Below are positions 1 through 5,328 of a DNA stretch of 7,959 nucleotides, piece after piece. This stretch comes from Elusimicrobiota bacterium (lineage in GTDB: Bacteria; Elusimicrobiota; Elusimicrobia; FEN-1173). Where the stretch lies: assembly GCA_016207625.1 (NCBI GenBank), contig JACQPF010000337.1, positions 1 to 7,959 on the forward strand, written 5' to 3'. Numbering within the stretch: the stretch's first letter is position 1; each line of letters begins with the position of its first letter. The notes under the pieces were generated by a model. That model had not been told where the DNA came from and searched no databases. It saw nothing but the letters and a program-made list of their open reading frames with translations. Made by a program: the position numbers and the translations under genes.

Positions 1-601
1 CTGCATGGTGGTGGATCCGCCGGCCAGCAACTTGGAGGGCGGCGGCGTCACGCTCGACGTGAAGCCCTCCGCCCAGGTGGAATTCATCAAGAAGAATTTT
101 CCTCTGTTCAAACGGATCGGCGTGCTCTACAGCTCCCATCGGAACAAGGAAGTGATCAAAGAGCTGAAAGAAATAAAACAGAGAGGCGGAGCGGACTTGG
201 TCTTCGCGGAGGTGACCGCTATCGAGCAGGTCGACAAAATCCTCACGGACCTGAGCACGAAAGCGGACTGCCTCCTGATGCTGTCGGACCCCACGATCTA
301 CACCCCTCAAACCGCGTCGCAGATCATCATGCGCACTCTCGAGCTCAATTTTCCCATCATCGCGGCCTCGCCCGCCTACGTGAAAGCGGGCGCCCTGGCC
401 GGGATCTATGCGGACACGGAAGACAACGGGTGTCAGGCGAGCGAAGTGGTGGGGCGGGTGCTGGCGGGGGAGAAGGCGGACGCCATCTCCCTGCACTGGC
501 CGAAGAAGACGAAGACCGCGGTGAACCTGGTGGTGGCGGAGCGGTTGAGGGTGCAGGTGAACTCATCCACCATCGAGTCGGCGGAACAGGTGATCAAGTA
601 G
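1..601 (+). CDS. ABC-type substrate-binding protein (ABC_sub_bind family), C-terminal part, 5' end outside window
   Basis: This is the C-terminal two thirds of a periplasmic binding protein. The frame is open from base 2 (Cys codon, then Met at 5) to TAG at 599-601. The ATG at 5 is internal, because the visible residues align without gaps to residues 108-306 of the complete paralogue next door, so about 107 residues lie upstream of the window. By hand count 130 of 198 positions are identical. Shared blocks include MVVDPP, GGVTLD, LMLSDPTIYT, KAGALAGIYAD, EDNGCQASE and TAVNLVVAERL. This pattern is typical of the type I periplasmic-binding fold of the ABC_sub_bind family (Pfam PF04392). Some relatives of that family bind aromatic amino acids, but the ligand cannot be read here. 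The next gene starts 20 bases downstream, so the two are probably cotranscribed. No lesion is visible in the part present. Confidence 0.88.
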   Translation, partial: CMVVDPPASNLEGGGVTLDVKPSAQVEFIKKNFPLFKRIGVLYSSHRNKEVIKELKEIKQRGGADLVFAEVTAIEQVDKILTDLSTKADCLLMLSDPTIYTPQTASQIIMRTLELNFPIIAASPAYVKAGALAGIYADTEDNGCQASEVVGRVLAGEKADAISLHWPKKTKTAVNLVVAERLRVQVNSSTIESAEQVIK

Positions 602-608
602 GCGCGAC

Positions 609-615
609 AAGAGGA
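609..615 (+). promoter_or_regulatory. Ribosome binding site deciding the GTG start of the second binding protein
   Basis: AAGAGGA lies 6-7 bases upstream of GTG at 622 in the 20-base gap between the paralogues. The reading frame is open far upstream, into the preceding gene. This Shine-Dalgarno-like site, together with the signal peptide that begins at 622, is what fixes the start. Confidence 0.7.
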
Positions 616-621
616 CGCTTT

Positions 622-1542
622 GTGAAAAGACGGTTGGTGAGCGTATTGGTCGTCATCCCGTTCATGTGTCTCATGAACGTGCACGCCGAGGGGAAGAAGG
701 TCTTGGCTGTGCGATCGAGCAATTTCCCCCTCTATGGGCAAGCCTTGGGGGGCTTCCGCATGTGCATGCGGGGGCGCGGCGTTTCCTACGAAATGGAAGA
801 GATCACCATGCCCGATTCGGACGCCCAGGCCGCCGCCTTCATCAACAACCTCCGGAGCCGGAAGCCGGACCTGATCCTGGCCCTGGGCAGCTCGGCCGCC
901 CGGCTCGTCAAGGAAAGGGTTCGCGACGTTCCCATGGTCTTCTGCATGGTGGTCGACCCTCCCTCCAGCAACCTCATGACCGGCGGCGTGACGCTGGACA
1001 TCCGGCCCGCCGTCCAGATCGATTTCATCAGAAAGAATTTTCCCCAATTCAAGCGGATCGGCATCATCTACAACCCTCAACGCAACCGGGACGTGATCCG
1101 GGAATTGAAGGAGATGCGGCAAAACGGCGAAGTGAACCTCGTCTTCGCCGAGGCGACGTCCATCGACCAGATGGACAAGGCCCTCCAGGACATCAGCGCC
1201 AAGTCCGACTGCCTCTTGATGCTGTCGGACCCGACGATCTATACGGCCCAAACGGCGTCCCAATTGATCCTGCAGACGCTGCAGCGGGGCGTTCCCCTCA
1301 TCGCGATTTCCTCCACGTTCGTAAAAGCGGGAGCGCTGGCGGGCATCTACGCCGACCTCGAGGACAACGGCTGCCAGGCCAGCGAACTGGCGGGCCGGAT
1401 CCTCGAAGGCGAACATGCGGACACCCTGCCCATTTCCTGGTCTAGAAAAGTGAAGACGGCGGTGAATTTGGTGGTGGCGGAGCGGCTCAAGGTTCCTGTG
1501 AGCCGCTCGACAATCGAAGACGCGGAAGAGGTGGTCAAATGA
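622..1542 (+). CDS. ABC-type periplasmic substrate-binding protein (ABC_sub_bind family), complete
   Basis: This is an exported ligand-binding protein of 306 residues, a usual length for the ABC_sub_bind (PF04392) family with a type I periplasmic-binding fold. GTG at 622 is chosen because it has a good ribosome binding site and opens a classic signal peptide: MKRR, a hydrophobic core (residues 5-18), and a probable signal peptidase I cut after NVHA (residue 22). No lipobox is seen, so a soluble periplasmic protein is expected. The first lobe carries the ALGSSAARLVKERV stretch. MVVDPP follows at residue 109, and the second lobe carries KRIGIIYNPQRN, LMLSDPTIYT and KAGALAGIYAD. It is about two thirds identical to the gene immediately upstream, so the pair arose by tandem duplication. 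Its TGA overlaps the ATG of the chemoreceptor gene (ATGA at 1539-1542), implying translational coupling. No permease or ATPase gene follows, so I infer a sensory role rather than transport. The ligand is unknown. Confidence 0.88.
   Translation: MKRRLVSVLVVIPFMCLMNVHAEGKKVLAVRSSNFPLYGQALGGFRMCMRGRGVSYEMEEITMPDSDAQAAAFINNLRSRKPDLILALGSSAARLVKERVRDVPMVFCMVVDPPSSNLMTGGVTLDIRPAVQIDFIRKNFPQFKRIGIIYNPQRNRDVIRELKEMRQNGEVNLVFAEATSIDQMDKALQDISAKSDCLLMLSDPTIYTAQTASQLILQTLQRGVPLIAISSTFVKAGALAGIYADLEDNGCQASELAGRILEGEHADTLPISWSRKVKTAVNLVVAERLKVPVSRSTIEDAEEVVK
1524..1531 (+). promoter_or_regulatory. Ribosome binding site of the chemoreceptor gene, inside the preceding gene
   Basis: GGAAGAGG ends 7 bases before the ATG at 1539. 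It lies within the last codons of the binding-protein gene. Together with the ATGA overlap it supports coupled translation of binding protein and receptor. Confidence 0.6.
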
Positions 1543-3095
1543 AATGGAATCTTGGAGTCAAACTGAGTCTTGTTTTTTCGCTTCTCATGACGGTGAGCTC
1601 GATCCTCCTGATCATCGTGAGCTACGTGGGGGAGAAAGACCTCCTCATGAAAGAATCCACGGCGAGGTTCCAATCCATCGCCACCAACATGTCCTTCAAC
1701 GCGGAGTACGGGGTCCTGACGAAGAACACCCAGACCCTCGACAAGATCGTCCGGGGGGCCATGCAGGAGAAGGACCTGAACTTCGTGGAGATCACCAGCC
1801 GCACGGGCGAGGTGCTGGCCCGGATGGGGCATTCGAAGAAGCCGGCCTATGAGATCTCCAGCTCCGTGCGCATCCGGAAGGTGAGCTCCGGCGGCGACGC
1901 GGACCTGCTCGGGGCCTTCAGCGGCGAGGGGCTCGGCGCCATGGGGGAGTCGTCGATGACGACGGCGGAGCTGCCCGCCGACCAGCTGGAGGAAATCGGC
2001 CTGGTGAAGCTCGAGTTCGATCTGGCGCCCATGCAAGCGAAGCTCAGCTCCCTGCGCAAGAGGGCCGTGTTCTTCACGTTCGTCTTCGTCTGCCTGGGCA
2101 TCCTGATCACGAACCTGGTGGTGCGCGCCATGTTCTCCCCGCTGAACCGCGCGGTGAACGCCCTGGCGGAAATCGCCTCCGGCGGCGGCGACCTGAGCAA
2201 GAAGCTCACCGTCACCTCGCATGACGAGGTGGGCGACCTGGCCCTGAACTTCAACCGGTTCATCGGCACGCTCTCCGGCATCGTGCACTCGGTGCGGTCC
2301 ACGTCGAACAAAGTGGCCACGTCCGCGGAAAAGCTGACGATGGTGAGCCAGAACATGGCGAAGAACGCCAGCGAAACGTCCTCCCAGGCCAACGCCGTGT
2401 CCACCTCCGTCGAACAGGTGAACAAGAACATCCAAACCGTCGCCACGGGCACGGAGGAGATGAGCACCAGCATCCGGGAGATCGCCAAGAACGTCAGCGA
2501 GGCGGCCAAGGTGGCCACCTCCGCCGTGAAAGTGGCGGAGACCACCAACGCCAAGGTCACGAAGCTGGGCGAATCGAGCGCCGAGATCGGCAACATCATC
2601 AAGGTGATCAGCTCCATCGCCGAACAGACGAACCTCCTGGCCCTGAACGCCACCATCGAGGCGGCGCGCGCCGGGGAAGCCGGCAAGGGCTTCGCCGTCG
2701 TGGCCAACGAGGTGAAGGACCTCGCCAAGGAGACCGCCAAGGCCACCGAGGACATCAAGAAGAAGATCGAAGGCATTCAAAACGACACGACGGGCGCGGT
2801 GGAGGCCATCGCCAAGATCAGCAACATCATCAACCAGATCAACGACATCCAAAACACCATCGCCTCCGCCGTCGAGGAGCAAACGCGCACCTCCAACGAG
2901 ATCAGCTACAACCTGGCCGAGGCGGCCAAAGGGAGCTCGGAAATCGCCCAAGGCATCACGCACGTGGCCCAGGCCACGCAGAACACCTCCATCGGCGCGT
3001 CGGAAACGCAGAAGGCGGCCGCGGAGCTCGTGCAGATGGCCATGGAGCTTCAGAAGGTCATGGGCCAATTCAAGTCCGACATGCTGGGGGTATAA
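1539..3095 (+). CDS. Methyl-accepting chemotaxis protein with periplasmic sensor domain and HAMP
   Basis: This is a transmembrane chemoreceptor of 518 residues that passes ligand signals to the CheA/CheW kinase array. TM1 is about residues 9-30, the periplasmic sensor about 31-174, TM2 about 176-195 (AVFFTFVFVCLGILITNLVV), and HAMP about 196-250 (SPLNRAVNAL, DEVGDLALNFNRF). The rest is the long coiled-coil signalling domain. The conserved hairpin tip is at about 362-385 (EQTNLLALNATIEAARAGEA, then GKGFAVVANEV). Two methylation-type motifs sit symmetrically about the tip, ATGTEEMSTS (302-311) and SAVEEQTRTS (443-452), so adaptation by CheR/CheB is likely. There is no C-terminal NWETF-type tether. 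The sensor begins with FNAEYGVLTKN, resembling the Cache/CHASE8-like domains of HAMP sensors, followed by a Gly/Ser-rich stretch (about 114-140) of unclear structure. ATG at 1539 overlaps the preceding stop and has GGAAGAGG at 1524-1531 as its ribosome binding site. The neighbouring binding proteins are the likely ligand-presenting partners (inference). Confidence 0.95.
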   Translation: MKWNLGVKLSLVFSLLMTVSSILLIIVSYVGEKDLLMKESTARFQSIATNMSFNAEYGVLTKNTQTLDKIVRGAMQEKDLNFVEITSRTGEVLARMGHSKKPAYEISSSVRIRKVSSGGDADLLGAFSGEGLGAMGESSMTTAELPADQLEEIGLVKLEFDLAPMQAKLSSLRKRAVFFTFVFVCLGILITNLVVRAMFSPLNRAVNALAEIASGGGDLSKKLTVTSHDEVGDLALNFNRFIGTLSGIVHSVRSTSNKVATSAEKLTMVSQNMAKNASETSSQANAVSTSVEQVNKNIQTVATGTEEMSTSIREIAKNVSEAAKVATSAVKVAETTNAKVTKLGESSAEIGNIIKVISSIAEQTNLLALNATIEAARAGEAGKGFAVVANEVKDLAKETAKATEDIKKKIEGIQNDTTGAVEAIAKISNIINQINDIQNTIASAVEEQTRTSNEISYNLAEAAKGSSEIAQGITHVAQATQNTSIGASETQKAAAELVQMAMELQKVMGQFKSDMLGV

Positions 3096-3112
3096 AAAGC
3101 CCCCGGGATTTA

Positions 3113-3121
3113 TGCTACAAT
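3113..3121 (+). promoter_or_regulatory. Candidate extended -10 promoter for the small gene-hpnC-hpnD operon
   Basis: TGCTACAAT matches the extended -10 consensus (TGn then TATAAT) with one mismatch. It stands in the only sizeable spacer before the operon. The sequence 17 bases upstream (TAAAAA, 3093-3098) is a poor -35, as extended -10 promoters allow. Transcription would start near 3128, leaving a leader of about 110 bases. This is a motif match only, for a sigma-70-like factor in an unidentified organism. Confidence 0.4.
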
Positions 3122-3125
3122 TCCC

Positions 3126-3150
3126 TTGGCCGGGATTTTGTTCCGGCCAA
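3126..3150 (+). other. Perfect 8-bp GC-rich hairpin in the spacer
   Basis: TTGGCCGG (3126-3133) pairs perfectly with CCGGCCAA (3143-3150) across a 9-base T-rich loop. No T-tract follows on either strand, so it is not a standard intrinsic terminator. It could stabilise the 3' end of the receptor transcript or sit at the 5' end of the following operon's mRNA if the promoter just upstream is real. The structure is seen directly. Its role is inference. Confidence 0.5.
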
Positions 3151-3220
3151 GCCGCCGCAGGTGATCACCCCCATCCCTCCGTACCCGTTCATGTCCATCG
3201 GCAGGCCGCTTCATCAATAT

Positions 3221-3226
3221 AAGGAG
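3221..3226 (+). promoter_or_regulatory. Strong ribosome binding site of the 135-residue gene
   Basis: AAGGAG lies 10 bases upstream of ATG at 3237 and is the best Shine-Dalgarno sequence in the window. It fixes the start and shows that the small gene is truly translated and leads the operon. Confidence 0.75.
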
Positions 3227-3236
3227 TCCGTGGGAT

Positions 3237-3644
3237 ATGGAAAGACAAGGTCCAAAAGGCGATAACGAAAAAAAGAAGATGCGCAAACCCCCGAAACTAA
3301 CGAAGAAGAAGCTGGACCGCTTCCTGGCGTCCATCTGCGAGGCGGCCGGCATGACGGGCAAGTCCTCCAAAAGGAACACCCACACATCGAAAGACGGCCG
3401 CGTGGTGTGCCGGGCCCCCTGCGGCGACGCGGATTGGCGGGCGCACCTGGACATCCCGGCGGGCATCCTCTGCGTTTCCGCGGCGTGGTCCTCCAACAAG
3501 AAGGCCGAAAAGCACCGGGACGTGACGGTGGCCGTCACGTTCCTGGACGAGCACGAAAAACCGCAGTACACCGACATGGTCTTCTGCGATTCGGAAGTGC
3601 GCTGGCTGATGGAAACCCTGTGGCACGCGCCGATCTGGGAGTGA
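3237..3644 (+). CDS. Unrecognised 135-residue protein, first gene of the hpnC-hpnD operon
   Basis: I do not recognise this family. The start is well supported by AAGGAG upstream. Residues 1-30 are very basic and Lys-rich (EKKKMRKPPKLTKKKLDRF), with no signal peptide or membrane segment, so a soluble cytoplasmic protein is expected. The rest is a compact mixed-composition domain. It has a short Cys-containing motif (CRAPCGDADWRAHLD), a hydrophobic strand-like stretch (AGILCVSAAW), a charged turn, another strand (VTVAVTFLDE) and a Trp-rich tail ending WHAPIWE. Five cysteines are present, but the spacing does not form an obvious zinc site. Its TGA overlaps the GTG of hpnC (GTGA at 3641-3644), so it is translationally coupled to squalene synthesis genes. 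A link to that pathway is possible but rests only on position. Confidence 0.75.
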   Translation: MERQGPKGDNEKKKMRKPPKLTKKKLDRFLASICEAAGMTGKSSKRNTHTSKDGRVVCRAPCGDADWRAHLDIPAGILCVSAAWSSNKKAEKHRDVTVAVTFLDEHEKPQYTDMVFCDSEVRWLMETLWHAPIWE

Positions 3645-4501
3645 CGCGGGCCTCCTCGCTGGACGACGCTTATTCCGCCTGTTTAAACCTTTGCCGTTCC
3701 CATGACGAGAACTTCCCGGTCGCCTCGTTCCTCCTGCCGGCCCATTTGCGCAGGCCCGTGGCGGCCGTCTACGCCTTCGCCCGGATCGCCGACGATTTCG
3801 CGGATGAGCCCGGGCGGACGCCCGAAGACCGCCTTAAATGCCTGGCCGACTGGCGGCGACGCCTGCGCGATTGCCGGCGCGACCACGAGGCCCACCCGGT
3901 GTTCTGGGCCTTGTCGGACACCCTCACAAGCCTCCGGCTTCCCCTCGAGCCTTTCGACCGTTTGATCACGGCTTTTGAAATGGACGTGACGAAGAACCGC
4001 TACGCTTCTTTCCAAGACCTCCTCTTCTATTGCCGGCACTCCGCCAACCCCGTGGGGGAACTGGTCCTTCGCATCTGCGGGGAATGGAACGAGGAGAGGG
4101 GGAAATGGTCGGACGACATCTGCACGGCCTTGCAGTTGGCCAACTTCTGGCAGGACATGGCCATCGACGCGCCGAAGGGCCGCCTCTACGTTCCGCAAGA
4201 GGACGTCAAATCCATGGGCTTAAGCGAGGATTCCGTCCTGCGGGGGGCCGCCTCCGAAGAGCTCCGGGAGCTCATGGCTTTCCAGGTGGACCGCACGTGG
4301 TCGCTGTTCCTGCGCGGGCGGCCCCTTTGCGACGACGTCACCCCGGCCTTACGGCGGGAACTGAGGTTCATCTGGCTGGGCGGCACGCGGATCCTTGAGA
4401 AGATCCAGGAGCAGAAATGGGACGTCTGGTCCCGCCGCCCCAAACTGAAGAAGCGCGACTGGCTGGGCCTGGTCCCGCGCTGGATCTTATGGCGTTCTTG
4501 A
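3641..4501 (+). CDS. hpnC: Squalene synthase-type enzyme HpnC (hydroxysqualene synthase)
   Basis: This trans-isoprenyl diphosphate synthase of the squalene/phytoene synthase family has 286 residues, full family length. In the bacterial three-enzyme route HpnD makes presqualene diphosphate from two farnesyl diphosphates, HpnC turns it into hydroxysqualene, and HpnE reduces that to squalene, the precursor of hopanoids. The first aspartate-rich motif is DDFADE (residues 51-56), preceded by ENFPVASFLLP and AVYAFARIA. The middle signature YCRHSANPVGELVL is typical of HpnC. The second metal motif is NFWQDMAID (168-176), with the Gln usual for HpnC, followed by KGRLYVPQED. The GTG at 3641 overlaps the previous stop and places the N terminus where the family begins. 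A GTG at 3620 in the same frame is an alternative, and neither has a strong ribosome binding site. The last 13 bases overlap hpnD. All visible catalytic residues are intact. A different head-to-head prenyl synthase is less likely. Confidence 0.92.
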   Translation: MTRASSLDDAYSACLNLCRSHDENFPVASFLLPAHLRRPVAAVYAFARIADDFADEPGRTPEDRLKCLADWRRRLRDCRRDHEAHPVFWALSDTLTSLRLPLEPFDRLITAFEMDVTKNRYASFQDLLFYCRHSANPVGELVLRICGEWNEERGKWSDDICTALQLANFWQDMAIDAPKGRLYVPQEDVKSMGLSEDSVLRGAASEELRELMAFQVDRTWSLFLRGRPLCDDVTPALRRELRFIWLGGTRILEKIQEQKWDVWSRRPKLKKRDWLGLVPRWILWRS

Positions 4502-4977
4502 ACGTATTTCGCTCCAGCAATTTCGCCCCCGCCTTTTACCTGCTTTCACCGGCCCGCCGCCGGGCCCTGAAAGCCGTCTACGCTTTCTGCCGCGACGTGG
4601 ACGACGTGGTGGATCGGACGTCCGATCCCGTTGGAGCGCACCAATTTTTGCAAGGCTGGCGAACGATCCTGGAACAGCCCTGCACCGCGGAGGCGCCGAA
4701 TCTCGTCACGCCGGAGATCTGGGCGGCCTTGGAAGACGTCCTCCGCAACCATAAAGTCGACCCCAAACACCTGCTCGCCCTCGTCGACGGCGTGGAGAGG
4801 GACCTCTTCAAGAAACGCTACGCCACCTTCGAGGAGCTGAAAACCTATTGCCACGGCGTGGCCTCCACGGTAGGGTTGGCCTGCCTGCCGATCTTCGGGC
4901 TGGATGAGCCGGCCCATTCCAAATTCGCCGTGAACCTCGGGCTGGCCGTGCAAATGATCAACATCCTGCGCACGTGA
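4489..4977 (+). CDS. hpnD: HpnD 5' fragment (162 residues, ends at premature TGA)
   Basis: This is the N-terminal piece of the broken hpnD as literally encoded. It begins MAFLNVFRSSNFAPAFYLL at the usual family start and includes AVYAFCRDVDDVVD, FKKRYATFEELKTYCHGVAS and GLAVQMINILR. It stops at TGA 4975-4977 in the middle of the second aspartate motif. Alone it would lack one metal-binding half of the active site and should be inactive. The same frame is open back to an ATG at 4417, but that extension lies inside hpnC and looks unrelated to the family. Confidence 0.75.
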   Translation: MAFLNVFRSSNFAPAFYLLSPARRRALKAVYAFCRDVDDVVDRTSDPVGAHQFLQGWRTILEQPCTAEAPNLVTPEIWAALEDVLRNHKVDPKHLLALVDGVERDLFKKRYATFEELKTYCHGVASTVGLACLPIFGLDEPAHSKFAVNLGLAVQMINILRT

Positions 4978-5324
4978 AGGAAGACGCGGCCCGCGGCACT
5001 ATTTACCTCCCGCAGGAAGACATGAAACGATTTGGCTACAACGAGCCGGACCTGCTCAAGTCCGTCCACAACCCGGATTTCGTGCGGCTCATGCGGTTCG
5101 AGGGCGCCCGGGCGAAAGAACTGTATGCCCAAGCTCTCCAGAACCTGCCGGCCATCAGCCGGCCCTTGGCCCGGCCGGCCTTGGTCATGGGGCGGATCTA
5201 CCGAGTGCTCCTCAAGAAGATCGAGCAGGCCGACTACAACGTTTTCGCCGGACGGATCTCTCTCACGCCCTGGGAAAAGATGCGGTGCGTGGGGAAAGTC
5301 CTATGGGAAGAATGGTCGAAGTAA
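4974..5324 (+). CDS. hpnD: HpnD 3' fragment (116 residues, out of frame with the 5' fragment)
   Basis: This is the C-terminal piece of the broken hpnD. It opens with VKEDAARGTIYLPQEDMKRF, the continuation of the second aspartate motif and the IYLPQED signature of the family. It ends with the helical tail LLKKIEQADYNVFAGRI and TAA at 5322-5324. The GTG at 4974 is an internal codon of the intact gene and has no proper ribosome binding site, so independent translation is doubtful. The stop lies 4 bases from the end of the convergent valS. Confidence 0.7.
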   Translation: MKEDAARGTIYLPQEDMKRFGYNEPDLLKSVHNPDFVRLMRFEGARAKELYAQALQNLPAISRPLARPALVMGRIYRVLLKKIEQADYNVFAGRISLTPWEKMRCVGKVLWEEWSK

Positions 5325-5328
5325 GCGG

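Larger units (their letters stand above)
2..1542 (+). repeat. Tandem gene duplication: two diverged direct copies of a binding-protein gene
   Basis: Bases 2-601 and 943-1542 are collinear, ungapped and in the same orientation, with a period of 941 bases. They encode products about 66% identical by hand count. Nucleotide identity is strong in blocks such as CTGATGCTGTCGGACCC and GTGGTGGCGGAGCGG. The divergence is spread over the whole length, indicating an old duplication and not an assembly repeat. Whether more copies lie upstream cannot be seen. Confidence 0.8.
4489..5324 (+). pseudogene. hpnD: Presqualene diphosphate synthase HpnD, interrupted by a single-base frameshift
   Basis: Joined across one missing base, the two reading-frame pieces give about 278 residues, the normal HpnD length, so nothing else is lost. 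HpnD condenses two farnesyl diphosphates into presqualene diphosphate, the substrate of HpnC encoded just upstream. The first aspartate motif DVDDVVD (residues 36-42) is intact. The second should read N-x-L-R-D-V-x-x-D. Here it reads NILR-T-stop in the first frame and VKED in the next. Inserting one base after CGC (4969-4971) to give CGC GAC GTG AAG restores RDVKED. There is no slippery heptamer, and slippage back by one base would still replace the metal-binding Asp with Thr. Programmed frameshifting is therefore unlikely. The lesion is either a real inactivating deletion or a sequencing/assembly error. Both halves look otherwise under selection, which favours an error or a very recent mutation. 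ATG at 4489 overlaps hpnC by 13 bases, and no convincing ribosome binding site is seen, suggesting coupling. Confidence 0.85.

Noticed and set aside
430..621. N-terminal extension of the second binding-protein frame upstream of 622
   Set aside because: The extension is Gly/Glu-rich out-of-frame reading of the first paralogue. The GTG at 622 has a ribosome binding site and starts a signal peptide.
433..1416. A 327-codon minus-strand open frame opposite the binding proteins
   Set aside because: The composition is skewed, there is no recognisable motif, and it is exactly antisense to two conserved paralogous genes.
1347..3068. A 573-codon open frame on the minus strand opposite the chemoreceptor gene
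   Set aside because: Its product is a low-complexity Gly/Leu/Arg/His/Asp-rich string with no domain. It is the expected shadow of a GC-rich coding strand, since the plus-strand chemoreceptor fully explains the region.
3096..3111. Possible terminator built on AAAGCCC...GGGATTT after the receptor gene
   Set aside because: The arms would leave a loop of only two bases and contain a mismatch, so no stable terminator hairpin can form.
4142..4168. Gln instead of Arg in the second metal motif of HpnC (NFWQDMAID)
   Set aside because: Gln at this place is normal for the HpnC branch, and the metal-binding Asp residues are kept.
4960..4977. Programmed -1 frameshifting as the explanation for split hpnD
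   Set aside because: There is no X XXY YYZ slippery heptamer before the TGA. The slipped product would have Thr where the family needs a metal-binding Asp.
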